From: Artemia franciscana | Taxonomy: Eukaryota > Arthropoda > Branchiopoda > Anostraca > Artemiidae | Reading direction: 5' to 3' | Length of the DNA: 64,000 nucleotides | Assembly: GCF_032884065.1 (NCBI RefSeq) | Contig: NW_027062649.1 | Location: 2,711,355-2,775,354, forward strand | Shown: positions 34,340 to 46,689 of the stretch, one piece after another | Layout of the letters: the number at the start of each line of letters is the position of its first letter | How positions within the stretch are numbered: position 1 is the stretch's first letter | Program-made: the position numbers and the translations under genes | Notes under the pieces: model-generated | The model's database searches: none | What the model was told of the DNA's origin: nothing | The model's input: the letters and a program-made list of their open reading frames with translations, nothing else

Positions 34340-36128
34340 CCAAGTTGTGGTATCACATATTGATCAACTCAAATAAGCGTAGAAGTAGGCCTCTGTTGAA
34401 TCTATTTCAAAAATCCAAGAAAGAATACAGCATGCTGGTTGATAGAGCAAAGATGGAAAATGCTGACAGAGTATCCAAAGAAGCGATCAGTAATCCAAAC
34501 TACATGTGGAAGTGCTTTAGAAAATCGCCTCAGGAAAGTGGAACTGCCTCAAATTTTAGTGAGGAAGTGTGGATTAAGCATTAAACTAGCGTCTTTAGCT
34601 CTAAGAATTTAAAGCTGGAAAGCGACAGTGAAACTAGTTTGAAATATAAATTACAGCCCCTTCTAAGAAAAAGAAGCACATCCGTAATTACTCCTGCAAA
34701 TATGAAGCGTACTATCCGTCAGTTAAAGCGCTGGGATGCCCCTGGTTTCGATAGTATATCTACGGAACATCTCAACACGGGCCTCACTTTGTCTACCAAC
34801 ATCTTGCTTTGTTATATCAGATGTGTATTGATTCTGCAACAGTGCCACAGTCTGTTCATACTGGTATAGTTACTAATATACTGAAGGAAGGTAAAAATGC
34901 AAACGAGTACTATGGGTACAGCCCAGTAACAGTTCATACCACATTGAGTAAAGTGTTGGAACGTCTCATACTTTCAGAAATAGTATCCAAGTGCTCACTA
35001 GATTACCGTCAGTTTGGTTTCTGTCAAAATTTTGGTTGCTTTTGCTCACAAGGTTCTTAAAAGAGTTAAAGCTAAAACAGAAAGTTCAGTTTTGTCCCTA
35101 TTTATATGCAGCGTAGACAAATCATCGGCCTTTGACTTTGTAATTCAAGTGCAAATATTAGCAAAGTTGTTGGAGTGCGGAGTTAACGCTTAAGTTGTGG
35201 CGAGTCTTAAATATTGGTATGATAAATCTTTCATCAGAATTGAGTTAAATGGAGAAACTCTTTCACAACCAATGAAAATCGATACTTAACCCCGTACTGT
35301 TCAGTATATTCACTTCTTCTGTAACTAAAAGTGTTACTGGTGGCCTAATAATTGATTTGTGAGATCTTAGTCTATTGTGTTATGCTGACGATGTACTTAT
35401 GATAAGTAGCAATCTTTCTACTTTCCAGCGCAATCTAGACCAGCTAACTCGTGGATATGATTGTTTAGGCTTAAATGCAAACGCTAAGAAAACAGAGATT
35501 TAATTTTTAGTTCATAACCATGCATACAAAATTCAACCCGAATTTGCCCCGCCGCTTCATATGTTGTTGTCTGTGGGGCAAAAGTATTTCCAGAAAACAG
35601 CTGAAATACCTCGGTATCACTTAAGGATGTAGCGTAACAAGCACTAGAACCCTTTTAGTAGAAAATATATCAAAGGCGATTAGACTCAGCTATGCCAAAT
35701 TAGCTTCCGTTGAGTATACGTTTAACAGAAAAGCACTATCTAGACTGTATTCAGCTGTCGCTCTGTCACACCTGTTGTACATCGCACTTTTATGGGAGTG
35801 GTTTACAGCGACAGAAAAATTGAAGCTTTGTTCAGCTTATTGTAAGCACCTAAAATTCTTACTACGTATGCCACTCCACGAAAGAAATTCCTCGTTGCTA
35901 AACCGTTATAATATGCATGATCCTCTGGAGATGATACTTGAGGTGGAAGAGTCGGCAAGGTCTAAGTCCCTTCGTAAACTGGCAAGATTCTTACCTGTAC
36001 AAATTTTGCATGAATGTAATTTTTAAAGTTGCGTTGTATTAGAAGTTATATTATTTTCTTTCTTTTATTTTACTACCCCTTTTCATGTTGTATGATCGGG
36101 TATCATAAGGTTACTTACTTACTTACTA
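34340..36128 (+). pseudogene. Decayed LINE reverse transcriptase with (TTAC)n tail
   Basis: Pieces of an ORF2 in shifting frames: MWKCFRKSPQESG (34500), MKRTIRQLKRWDAPGFDSIS (34705), a GYSPVTVHTTLSKVLERLIL block (34910, the usual YRPITL position), SLFICSVDKSSAFDFVIQ (35100), LCYADDVLMISS (35375-35410, YADD active site), LGLNANAKKTE (35465) and a C-terminal stretch 35775-36026 ending LARFLPVQILHECNF. The 3' end is marked by CTTACTTACTTACTAA at about 36110-36128. Distinct from the RTE-like and CR1/Jockey-like LINEs elsewhere in the window. Clade not assigned. Non-functional. Confidence 0.8.
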
Positions 36129-36189
36129 AATTATTGACTAGAAATCACTAGAGTTATAATACTTTTTATCATTGTGATTAATAATTGTT

Positions 36190-36545
36190 TTGCTTCTTTA
36201 CCATGTTCATCACCCGTTCGTAAGTTAAGAATACCTCATTTTTTCTAATTTTTCAGAATTAACCCCCCCCCCCCAACTACCCCAAAGAGAGCGGATCCGT
36301 TCCGGTTAAGTCAATCATGTATCTAGGGCTTGTGCTTATTTTTCCCACCAAGTTTCATCCCGATCCCATTACTAAGTGTTTTCCAAGATTTTAGGTTTCC
36401 CCCTCCCAATCCCCCCCAATGTTACCAGATCCGGTCGGGATTTAAATTAATAGCTCTTAGACGCGATATCCTTCCAAACATCAAATTTCATTAAGATCTG
36501 ATCAACTGTTCGTAAGTTAAAAATACTTCATTTTTTCTATTTTTT
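36190..36545 (-). mobile_element. Family B element, copy B3, distal part
   Basis: Reverse-oriented B repeat unit sequence (GATCCGTTCC, AATTTCATTAAGATCTGAT, TTCGTAAGTTAAAAATAC). Its continuation towards the element head is at 38416-38636. The two are separated by copy B2. Confidence 0.8.
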
Positions 36546-38415
36546 TATGGCACTTGGTATTAACCAAGTGACATATATCAATCGCAAATTCTGTCGGGCT
36601 GCCGGTCCCGGTTTTGCTACTTTAGGCACTTCCAGGTAAGCTAGGACGATGCAATTTGGCAGGCGTATCAGGGACCAGACCAGATTAAATTAGAAATAGT
36701 CATTTTCCCGATTTGACTATCTGGTGGGGAGTGGGGGGCCCGTTAATTCGGAAAAAATAGAAAAATAGAAGTATTTTTAACTTACGAACGGTTGATCAGA
36801 TCTTAATGAAATTTGATGTTTGGAAGGATATCGTGTCTCAGAGCTGTTATTTTAAATCCCAACCGGATCTGGTGACATTGGGGGGAGTTGGGAGGGGAAA
36901 CCTAAAATCTTGGAAAACACTTAGAGCGGAGGGATCGGGATGAAACTTGGTGAGAAAAATAAGCACAAGTCCTAGATACATGATTGACATAACCGGAACA
37001 GATCCGCTCTCTTTGGGGTGGTTGGGGGGGGGGGGGGGGTAATTCTGAAAAATAAAAAAATGAGGTATTTTTAACTTACGAACTGGTGATTGGATCTCAA
37101 TGAAATTTGATATTTAGAAGGATATCGTGTCTCAAAGCTCTTATTTTAAGTCGCGACCAGATCTGGTGACATTGGGGGAGTTTGGGGTGGGGGAACCTAA
37201 AATGATGGAAAACGTTTAGATTGGAGGGATCGGGATGAAACTTGGTGGAAAAAATAAGAAGAAGTCTTAGATACGTGATTTACATAATTGGAACGGATCC
37301 GCTCTATTGGGGGGGGGGGTTAATTCTGAAAAATTAGAAAAAATGACGTATTTTCAACTTACGAAGGAGTGATCGGATCCTAATGAAATTTCATATTTAG
37401 AAGGACCTCGTAACTCAGATCTCTTATTTTAAATCTCAACCGGATCCATCGTAATTGGGAGGGGGCAGTTGGGGGGGTGCTGGAAATCTTTGAAAATACT
37501 TAAAGCGATGAGATCAAGATGAAACTGGATGGGAAGAATAAAAACCTGTCTAAGATACGTGACTGAAATAACCGGATCTGTTCTCTTTGGTGGAAGTGGG
37601 GGGGGGGATTTTGAAAATGGATGTATTTGTAACTTACGAAAGGGTGACCAGATCTTAATGAAATTTGATATTTAGAAGGATCTTGTGCTTTAAAGCTCTA
37701 TAAATTCCGACCAGATCCTGTAACATTGGGGGGATTAGAGGGGGAAACCGGAATTCTTGGAAAACGTGAAAATTGGGGTATTTTTATCTTACGTATAGGT
37801 GATCGGATCTTAATGAAATTTTTTTTTTAGAAGGAATTCATGTTTCAGAGCTCTTATTTCAAATCCCGACCAGATCTTTTGACATTGGGGGGAGTTGGAG
37901 GGGAAAATCTTGGGAAACACTTTGACTGGAGGAATCGGGATGAAGCTTGGTGGATAGAATAACCAAATGTCCTTGATACGTGATTGACGGAATCGTACTG
38001 GATTCGCTCTCTTTGGGGGAGTTGGGGGGGGGGGTTCAGTGATTTGGCGAGTTTGGTGCTTCTGGACGTGCTAGGACGATGAAAATTAGTAGGCGTGTCA
38101 GGAAGCTGCACAAATTGACTTGATAAAGTCGTTTTCCCAGATTCGACCATCTGGGGGGCTAAAGGGAGAGGAAAAATTAGAAAGAATTATGTATTTATAA
38201 CATACGAGTGGGTGATCGGATCTTAATGAATTTTGATATTTAGAAGGACATCGTGACTCAAGAGCTCTTATTTTAAATCCTGACCGACATTAAGCCTCTT
38301 ATTTTCCGTTTAAATCAATCTATTGATTCATAGAATTTTGTTAGAGCTCATACCATATGATCTCTTGGCTCTTCATACCTCGTCACAAGTGTCATATGAG
38401 CTCTTAGCTCTTGTT
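36546..38415 (+). mobile_element. Family B element, copy B2, inserted into B3
   Basis: Complete element with TATGGCACTTGGTATTAACC at its start and ACAAGTGTCATATGAGCTC then GCTCTTGTT at its end. About six ~290-bp units (GATCTTAATGAAATT words at about 36797, 37089, 37371, 37650, 37803 and 38217). Excising it rejoins B3 into the sequence expected from B1. Confidence 0.85.
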
Positions 38416-38636
38416 TCGAATTAACCGGCCGCCCACTCCCCCCCCCGCCATATGGCTGAATCTGGAAAACGACTATTTCTAATTTAATCTGGTCCGGTCC
38501 CTGATACGCCTGCCAAATGTCATCGTCCTAGCTTACCTGGAAGGGCCTAAAGTAGCAAAACCGGGACCGACAGACCGACAGAATTTGCGATTGCTGTATG
38601 TCCCTTGGTTAATACCAATTGCCATAAAAAATGCAA
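38416..38636 (-). mobile_element. Family B element, copy B3, head part
   Basis: On the minus strand this reads the family B head: TTATGGCAATTGGTATTAAC, CAAATTCTGTCGGTC, GGTTTTGCTACTTTAGG and CCGGTTAATTCG. It then meets B2. The next expected word, AAAAATAGAAAAAATGAAG, is at the B2 left border. Confidence 0.85.
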
Positions 38637-38936
38637 ATTTTGTTTTAATTATTCTTGGATGATGAGCCAAAATCAAAACCTGCATTAATTCAAATGTGTA
38701 CAGAAATTAAATAAAAAAGGTTTTTTCTCTGAAAGTAAAGGAGTGACATTAAAACTTAAAACTATAACTAAACAGAATTGATTCCGTATATGAAAGGGGC
38801 TATCCCCTCCTCAACGCCCCGCTCTTTACGCTAAAGTTTCATATTGTTTTAAATAGTAGAACTGTGACAGAGTCAAACTTTAGCGTAAGGAGTGGGGGTG
38901 TTGAGGAGGGGACAGCCCCTTTCATATACGGAATCC
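38637..38936 (-). mobile_element. Family A partial copy A5
   Basis: Contains the palindrome region with the usual arms (TGAAAGTAAAGGAGTGACATT, CGCTCTTTACGCTAAAGTTT, AACTTTAGCGTAAGG). It lacks both element ends. The left side is replaced by the head of B3. Confidence 0.8.
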
Positions 38937-39885
38937 AGAAAGCATGATGAAGGGATTAGACCCCTCCTTCCCCAAAAAACGTTTCTCCAACACAAAGACG
39001 TATTAAAAATGTATAAAAGTAGTTTTTATTTTTTATGGTTTCTTTTTGCAACCCCTCCCCCCAGCAAGCCTTAAGTGGTATGAAAATTAAAATAAACAAA
39101 CCCAAGTTGCTTTTTAGGCTATGTAGATTACACAGGGACACAAGTTTGTTTTTCTAAAGCTCATTAACTTAGATAAAGTGCTTCGACTGAAAATTCAATA
39201 GACTTTTAAATTGTAATTTGAGACCCAATGACCTATTGGATATTGCATAGATAGATAGATAGATAAAGTTTATTTCAAAACCCCAAGGGCATCCACTAAA
39301 TCACAACCTTCTCACGGTCGTTATCGAATATTCGAACACACATCAAAACAAGAAAACCCAACTTCAAATTCTTGTCCTTCCGGTTTTATCTTTCTCGTCA
39401 AGGGTTCATTATAATTTAAAACGAACATAAATTAGCATATTACGTGAGGGAGGTTGCTCCATATTACTTTCTTTTTATGAAAAGCGTAATAGGCCTAAGC
39501 GTTTCTGAAAGTGTTTAAACAATGATTCTATTTTTTGTTCGGGGAGGGGGGTATTTACCCCTGGAAAATACCCCATGGCTGAAAAACCCAAACATTCAAG
39601 TTCTTAACAAAAATTCTAATAGAGAAAATTTATGTGGGAGAATATTTTCATTGGGGGGGGGGGGTTTCCGAAAATATTTGCTGCACGTTGGGATCCTCTG
39701 TGATCTTAAAAAGGATTACAACCGAAGTGAAAACAGGTCTTCCTTCAAATATAAGTATGCTAAAGGAGCTGGCTATTTTTTAGGTGGAATCGTAGCCTAT
39801 GCAAAAAGAATTCTGGAAGGAATCCACAACTAGATTTTTTTTTATCTGAATGGTCCAATCAAAATTTTGAGATAGCATCCTACTT
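38937..39885. other. Repeat debris: LINE tail scrap and degenerate family A
   Basis: GATAGATAGATAGATAAAG (39247-39266) followed by TTTATTTCAAAACCCCAAGGG resembles a minus-strand LINE 3' end. Short family A-like words appear at about 39413-39465 (TAATTTAAAACGAACA), 39540-39650 and 39850-39880 (CAATCAAAATTTTGAGATAG). The 103-codon frame at 39522-39833 is not recognisable as a protein. Confidence 0.45.
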
Positions 39886-40175
39886 TCTATGGCTGTAATG
39901 AGAGAAAGGTTAAGATGGCTAGGGCACGCTTTGCGGAAGAAGGATGACAGATTACCGACAATTGTTCTTTTTGGCCAGCCGTCTAGGGCTAAACAGAAAG
40001 CTGGTCATCCACGGTTGGGGTGGGAGGATTTCATAAAGAAAGCTAAATTAAATGGGAATTTTCTGGGAGAGGGTAAAGAGAGAAGCTTTGAATAGATTGG
40101 GATTGAAGAGGACTGAGCTTAGCCGTGTTGACCTCATGCGGCTTGGTGCTGCGGTAATTTGTTCGTGGTAGAAGT
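39886..40175 (+). pseudogene. RTE-like LINE C-terminal fragment
   Basis: Reads AVMRERLRWLGHALRKKDDR, LPTIVLFGQPSRAKQKAG, then HPRLGWEDFIKKAKLNGNFL, and ends in the family tail TGCGGCTTGGTGCTGCGG. Best-preserved copy of this C-terminal block in the window. 5' truncated, as is usual for LINEs. Confidence 0.8.
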
Positions 40176-40225
40176 ATCATTTTGTTCAGAATAGTTGAAA
40201 GGCCGAACAATTATACCTTTCGAGA

Positions 40226-40682
40226 TACCACGATCCTTCTGGGAATAGGTCTAAGTTATAAAATTTGCCCGTTGCTTACGTAGCCTATTATAGGGAAGTA
40301 TACATAAATTTTTTGAGTGGGTGAGATTTTCTGAAAGTGAAATTCTTCACTAGGAGAATTTCTCATGGGAGGTAAGTTTCTAGGGGGATAAATTTCTCAT
40401 GAGAAATTTTACACCAGGAGAATTTGCTAGAATTCTTATACGAAGTTTTACCTTAATACCACGATCCTCCTGAGAATAGGTCTAAGTTACAAGATTTGCC
40501 CGTTGCTTACGCAGCCTATTATAGGGAAGTATACATACATTTTTTGAGTGGGGGATATTTTCTACTAGTAAAATTTTTCACGGGGAGAATTTCTAATGAG
40601 AGGGAAGTTTTTTAGGGGGTAAATTTTTCATGAGAAATTTAACACCAGGAGAATTTGCTAGAATTCTTATACGAAGTTTTAC
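40226..40682. repeat. 231-bp direct tandem duplication
   Basis: TACCACGATCCTYCTG at 40226 and 40457. Both units end AATTCTTATACGAAGTTTTAC. Within each, ATTTCTCATGAGAAAT-type short palindromes recur. Confidence 0.9.
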
Positions 40683-40762
40683 TGTAAAGAGCAGGGCGAT
40701 GAGGGAGGGACAATCCCGTTCATATACAGAATATTTTCTGTTCTTTTTAAGTTTTAAAACTT
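40683..40762. mobile_element. Family A palindrome arm fragment
   Basis: GTAAAGAGCAGGGCGATGAG, TTCATATACAGAATATTTTC and TTTAAGTTTTAAAAC follow the right arm of the A palindrome. Confidence 0.6.
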
Positions 40763-43217
40763 AAAAGGAAGATATACTATCAACCATAAGTTGTCGACCC
40801 AGCTCTTACTAGGTTTTATTTCTCGTTTGAATCTCTTTAATTGCATCTGCAAGATAGATCATTGGCAGGTGGTCAGAACTCCTTGATGTGGCTGAATTAT
40901 CGCAATGGATGTTTCATATTTGTTATATGGTTTTAAGATATGTTAAAATTGTTTTAAGCATCTGAAATTCACTCATGTAAGCGTCTTCACCTCAAAGCAG
41001 CCTAGTCTTCAAATGACAGCTAGATCTTTCAATCAGAACAAGGGTGGATCCAAGGAGGGCACGGGGGCGCAACCCCCCCCCCCCCCCATGACCTGGTGTT
41101 GTATTTGTGGTTGGGACTGCTTGCTCTGGTTTGGGTATGGATGAAAGTAATTTTACTTTGTTATTGATTTTTAATAGTTGAGTTTTTCATAAATTGTTTA
41201 ATTTAAGACTGTTTTTTTTTTGGCAAACCAGTTTGAAACAAGATTTTAGTCACTTTGTGTGGTCTTTGTTAGATTTTACTAATGTTGCATACCGCCAAAA
41301 TTATTTAATTAAATTTAGGTTTATCAATGGAATCTGTCCGTATTACCGCAAAAGACAACTGCGAGGCGAAAATCTTCATTTCGTAATAACAAGGAGGAGA
41401 AATTTAAAATCCTAACTTCTTTAGGCTGTCAAAATGATATTTCAGGATTGTGTTGTCACAACAGGATTGAAAAGCAAAATATTTACTTCTTTTTACTCTC
41501 AAAAATTTGTTTTCGAGTCTTGCTATGGCACTGAAGCAAAGAAATTGATAGGCCTATCATTACTTTTTTGACAGTCTGTTTTGGTTTTTTGGGTTTGCTT
41601 TTTTTTGCGAAGAGGGGTGGCTTTTCCAACATAGCCTAGTTGTTTTTTAGGGGATTTGTATAATAGAAAGTAAGTGCATGAGAAGTACAAAAATAATTAA
41701 TTTTCTTATTATTTGTTATTATTATTGTTAATATTAATTATTAGTTTTGGAATATTGTGAGAAATAGTGGCCACTTTACTGCCCATTTTCATCTAATTAA
41801 AGCTCTGCATTATATGGCATATCACCTCCTCTGTTCATCCTAAAACATTAAAATAAAGGCCAAACTCTTTAGCACTTTAGACCATTTCCACTACCTACCT
41901 ACGACGCATAATTGTCGAGGTTTTCTTTAAATTAGCAAGTATTTCTTTGTTTGCAAGTTTATCCGAGCAACCTATTATGCCCCCCCCCCAAAGAAAATCC
42001 TGGATCCACTATTTTCTCTCTGAAAATCCAATTTTAAATAGCAAATTTCAAGACATTAAAATGTCTAATAACGAGACAAAGAGCCTGAGTCATAGCCAAG
42101 ATAACAGCGGGGACTGACAGGACGAGAATATGTGTTATTGCATAATAACTTTGTCACTAATTTTTTGTATCAACATTTTTATACCATCTAACTTTCAGCA
42201 TATTTATTTGAATTTTATCCCTCACCAGATTTTAGATTAAATTTACGACCATTTCCACTGCCTACCACGACGCAGAATTGTTGAGGCTCCCTTTAAATTG
42301 AGGGTATTTCTTTGGGTAGTACCTTTCTTTGTTTATCCAATCGCAAGTTTATCCAAGCAGCCTATTATGCGCCTCCTCGCCCAAAAAATTCCTGAATCCA
42401 CTATTTTCTCTCTGAAAATCCAATTTAAAATAACATATTTCTTAAATTTATCCAAAAATATTTAAGCTTTTAAAAATTAATATGTATTGAGACAAAGAGC
42501 TGATGCATTGAGCAGTTTGAACGGTTTATTTTATAACCGGTTGTATTAAAATAAAGGCCAAACTCGTTACCACTTTAGACCATTTCCACTACCTATCTAC
42601 GATGCATAATTGTCAAGGTTCCCTTTTAAGTGCGGGTATTTCTTTGTTCGCAAGTTTATCAAAGCACCTATTATGCGCCCCATCCCCCCAAAGAAAATCC
42701 TGGATCCACTATTTTCGCTCTGAAAATCCAATTTGAAATAACAAATTTCAAAACATTAAAATGTCTAATAACGAGACAAAGGGCCTGAGTCATAGATCTC
42801 AGCAAAGAATGTCTAAACAGGTTTTTTTGAAGTGACTGAGAAAAAGCAAGACTGACTGAGATTGTGTATTATTGCGTAATATCTTTGTCAGTAGGAGAAA
42901 CATATGACCGAGTATTAGCTGAACTGATAGCTTTTGCTAAATTCGAAAATATGCAGCGCTGTATAAGCAAAACTATTCAAATTAATGACCTACTTGTTCA
43001 GAAAGTTTAATTGTGAAAAAATCAAATTTCTAGGTGGTATAATAAAGTAGTTATAATAGATTGAATGTCAAAAAGTGAAGATTGAACAAAGTGACCGAGT
43101 ACCAGTCGTCTATACAATAGAAGCAGAATGTAAGAAAATCACGCTTTACTTTGTATATTCTGTATATGAGAGGGGTCTTCTCAATAATTTGCTCTTGACA
43201 CTAAAATTAACCTTTTT
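40763..43217. repeat. Repeat-rich stretch: repeat E and a three-copy unit
   Basis: 41360-41880 is repeat E (inverted copy at 23655-24120). A unit beginning CCATTTCCACTACCTA and containing AAAGAAAATCCTGGATCCAC, ATTTTCTCTCTGAAAATCC and ATAACGAGACAAAG recurs at about 41880-42085, 42245-42490 (diverged) and 42580-42790. No coding sequence recognised. Confidence 0.6.
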
Positions 43218-43846
43218 GGTAAAATTCTAGTTAATTGACTTCTTGCTAGGCTATCTCAGAAAGGGTTTAGGTTAGGAAAATGAAACTTTCAGGGATAAAT
43301 CTACAGGCTAAAGTATGTCCTGGGAAAGTATTTTAAAGTACCCACCTCCACTCCATCTCCCTCTAGAGGGCCCTGAAATTTGCCTAAATGATAGGTCTAT
43401 ACCTATTGAAATTTCGACAAAACAACATTTTACCTTGATTTTCAGTTACCAGTTGCTTTTTCTCTGCCTTTAGTTCTGTAATTCCTGTTATTTGAGTAGA
43501 ATTTTGAGCCATATCAATGTTTTTTTTTTCAGAATTTAGGAAATGTATTTGCATATCTTTAAAACCTTATAAAATAGAATTGAGCAAAGTTATGATGCTG
43601 AAAACAATTTTGTTGTGCTTCAATTAAGCAGAAGATCTATTTTGCAACCATTTCACTTTTATAACACACATATTTTTAAAGGTCATCAAAGGTCAAGGGC
43701 CTCTAGAGGGAGAAGGCATGGAGGTAGTTGCTTCAAAATACCTTCCTGGTACATACTTTAGTCTGTAGATTTATCCCTGAAAGTTTCATTTTCCTAACCT
43801 AAACCCTTTCTGAGATAGCAAGAAGTCAATTAACTAGAATTTTACC
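43218..43846. mobile_element. Palindromic MITE C1
   Basis: 629 bp with terminal arms of about 165 bp that are reverse complements. The left end is GGTAAAATTCTAGTTAATTG and the right end CAATTAACTAGAATTTTACC. The arms contain GAAACTTTCAGGGAT and CCCTCTAGAGGG. The core is AT-rich. The right flank is RTE-like sequence. Confidence 0.85.
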
Positions 43847-45900
43847 AATTTGAGAATATGCTAAAGCAAGATAGAGTTGCAGGAAAAGGTATAGGCTAGA
43901 GGAAGCTAAAAATGTTTTTGTGGTATGTTAGATGTGAAGGTTTGTTTTGTGAGGAAGTAGGCCTATTAGTGACAGTACTTAAAGGATCAAAAAATAATAA
44001 GGCTCCAGGTACTGATAGTTTGGTAAATGAGTTTCTTAAATATGACAGCTCTGAGGTTAAAAATAAGCTAGGCTACTGAAGAGTAGCCTATGAAGTATCA
44101 ATTACACCACTGTATAAGACAGGTGATAAGAGCAAGTGCAGTTAAAATTCTAGTTTAGTGACTTCTTGCTATTTTGGAAAGGGGTTAGGTTAGGAAAAAT
44201 GAAACCTTCAGGGATGGGTCTACAGGCTAAAGTATGTCCCAGGAAGGTATTTTGAAGTACCTACCTCCACTCCCTCTCCCTCTAGAGGGTATTGACCCTT
44301 GATGACCTTTAAAAATATGCATCTTATAAAAGTGAAATCTTGCAAAATAGATCTTCTACTTGAATAAAGTATAACAAAATTGTTTTCAGCTTCACAACTT
44401 TGCTCAATCCTAATTTATAAGATTTTAAAGATATGCAAATACATTTCCTAAATTTTGAAGAAAACAACAACATTGAAATAGCTCAGAATTCTACTCAAAT
44501 AACAGGAATTCATTTTCAGAACTAAAAGCAGAGAAAAGGTAACAGAAAACTAAGGTAAAATGTTGTTTTGTCAAAATTTCAATAGGTATAGACCTGTCAT
44601 TTAGGCAAATTTCAGGGCCCTCTGGAGGGAGAAGGAGTAGAGGTGGTTACTTTAAAATACCTTCTTGGGATATACTTTAGCCTGTAGACCCATCCCTGAA
44701 AGTTTCATTTTCCTAATCTAACCCCTTTCTAAGATAGCAAGAAGCAACTAAACTAGAATTTTAGCCAAGTGCAGTAATTTTTGAGGCATTAGTCTGGTTT
44801 TGGTAGATTACAAATTGCTTAGTAATATGATACTCCTTAAACTGAGAGATACAGTGGACAAAGTTTTAAGAAAAGAGAACAGCATGGTTTTAGAAACAGT
44901 AGAGGAGATGTCAGCAAAACTTTAACTCTTAGATTAATAATTGAGAAGTGCCTGAGTTGTTAAATACCTTTGGTTGTCAATTTTATAGATTTTGAGGAGA
45001 GTTTTGATACTGTTTATAGAAAAGCTTTAGCAAAGGTCTTATCCTTGTATGGTATACCAGACAAACACATTAAAGTGGTTAGTGCTATGTACAAGAATAA
45101 CCCTGCTACAGTTAAAGTAGGAAATGAATTTAGCAGCTGGTTTTCTGTTAAATCAGGAGTTAGGCAGGATTCTGTTCTATCCCTCTAGGTTGTATGGATC
45201 ATTTTAATAGACTTTGTCTTAAGGAGCACAGGAAAGGCAATGGGAGACCACACAATCAAATAGGGAGGAAAAACTCTCCCAGACTTAGATTATGCTGATG
45301 ATTTAATCATCCTAGATGAAAGTATAAGCAAAAGATGAATCTTTAGAGGTTTTGTGAGTTCAGGGAACTAGAATAGGCTTGAAAATTAATGCAAAGAAGA
45401 CTAATTCACTAAGGATAGGAATAAGAGACAATGAGAAGGTGATACTGGGTAACAAAAAGATTGATCATGTTGGCAGCTTCACTTACCTTGGTAGTATTAT
45501 TAGTAAAGACAGTTGGAGTAGTGAGGATGTTCAAAGTAGAATAGCCAAGGCACAGGGTGTTTTTTTTCACAGTCAAAACAGACTTTGAAAGAATAGGAAG
45601 ATAGTCTACAAACCAAGATTAGAATATTAGAAACTACAGTGATGACAGTGGACAAATATGGCTCTGAAGCATGGGTGCTCTAAAAAGTAAATGAAGATTG
45701 GCTAGATGTTTTCTAGAGAAATTGCCTATGGACTGTTCTAGGTTCCTGGCTGACTTACCATATTTCAAACAGTAGGCTATACAAAAAGTATGGTTCAATC
45801 CTGCTTTCCAGGGCTGTAATGAGAGAAAAATTGAGATGGCTAGGGCATGTTCCATGGATGAAGGCTCTGGTATATCTCACTGTAATTAACCTAACTTCAC
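43847..45900 (+). pseudogene. RTE-like LINE remnant carrying MITE C2
   Basis: Collinear with 2960-3600 plus 9465-10300. It has a NNKAPGTDSLVNEFLKYD block (43995), ITPLYKTGDKSKC (44100) and, after MITE C2, GISLVLVDYKLLSNMILLKL (44785). It continues with MVVNFIDFEESFDTVYRKAL (44970-45030, catalytic Asp block), VGNEFSSWFSVKSGVRQDSV (45115), LDYADDLIILDES (45285), MKINAKKTNSLRIGIRDNEK (45379) and IDHVGSFTYLGSIISKDS (45460). The C-terminal blocks run to about 45855. Stops and frameshifts throughout. Confidence 0.88.
44143..44766. mobile_element. Palindromic MITE C2 with target duplication
   Basis: Same element as C1 with its core in the opposite orientation. The flanks repeat AAGTGCAGT (44134-44142 and 44767-44775). 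Removing the element and one flank copy restores the RTE frame DKSKCSNF. A TSD of 8-9 bp and long TIRs fit hAT- or Mutator-type MITEs. Confidence 0.85.
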
Positions 45901-46689
45901 TTCTTGAGTGTAGTCAGGATAACACTTGTGTACCTTGGAAGTTTATTGCTCTTGTTGAGAGTCAAAGGGTGACAAGTTACCCTACATCCTTTTTTCCTCA
46001 AATGTATAAGATCAAAATTTTGAGAAAGCCATTTTCTTCAAAATAGTTCAAGAGTCAAGGCTGTAGATTCCACCACCCATTACTCTTGTTTTTCTTGTTC
46101 TTGATTTTCATGGACACCCATAAGGAGGGGCAGGGGGCTCCATCCCCCCTGGGTGGACAATGCTGCCATTTTCGTTTCAAGATTTCTATTATAAAGCATT
46201 GGAAGTGCTGATTAGACCAAGTAAGCCCCCCCTAAAACTCATCTTATTGGTTCCCATGTTTTTTCTTCACAGTTGATTCAATTTAAAAATAGGCTACATT
46301 GGTTGAAACAAGAGATTTACTAATTGCAAACCTAATCTAGACCTTTACCATATTGGTTCCAATAAAGTAATTTTGTTTTTTAAATTTAAACATATTCTCA
46401 ATTTTATTGTTGCTATGGACTATTTTGAGCCCCTTGAAAAACTCAAAATGAAATATCCCCTTGAAGCAATTGTAGTACTTAGAAAGAGCATAAAAAGGTA
46501 TGAAGTGATGTATTTACTTTCTTCTTAGCCAAATCATATGATAGAACAAAATTATGTGCCAACAAAGGCTAGCTAAAATTTTATATTGTCAGTTGATTTC
46601 TTATAGCACATCCTCCTGGTACTTGTTTCCTGTTAGCTAGAAAATTAAAATTTTGAGATAGCTATTTTCTTCAAATTAATTAGAAAAAT
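45901..46689. other. No recognisable gene
   Basis: Contains short stretches reminiscent of family A (GATCAAAATTTTGAGAAAGCC near 46010) and a small G-rich hairpin at 46120-46150. Nothing else identified. Confidence 0.45.
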
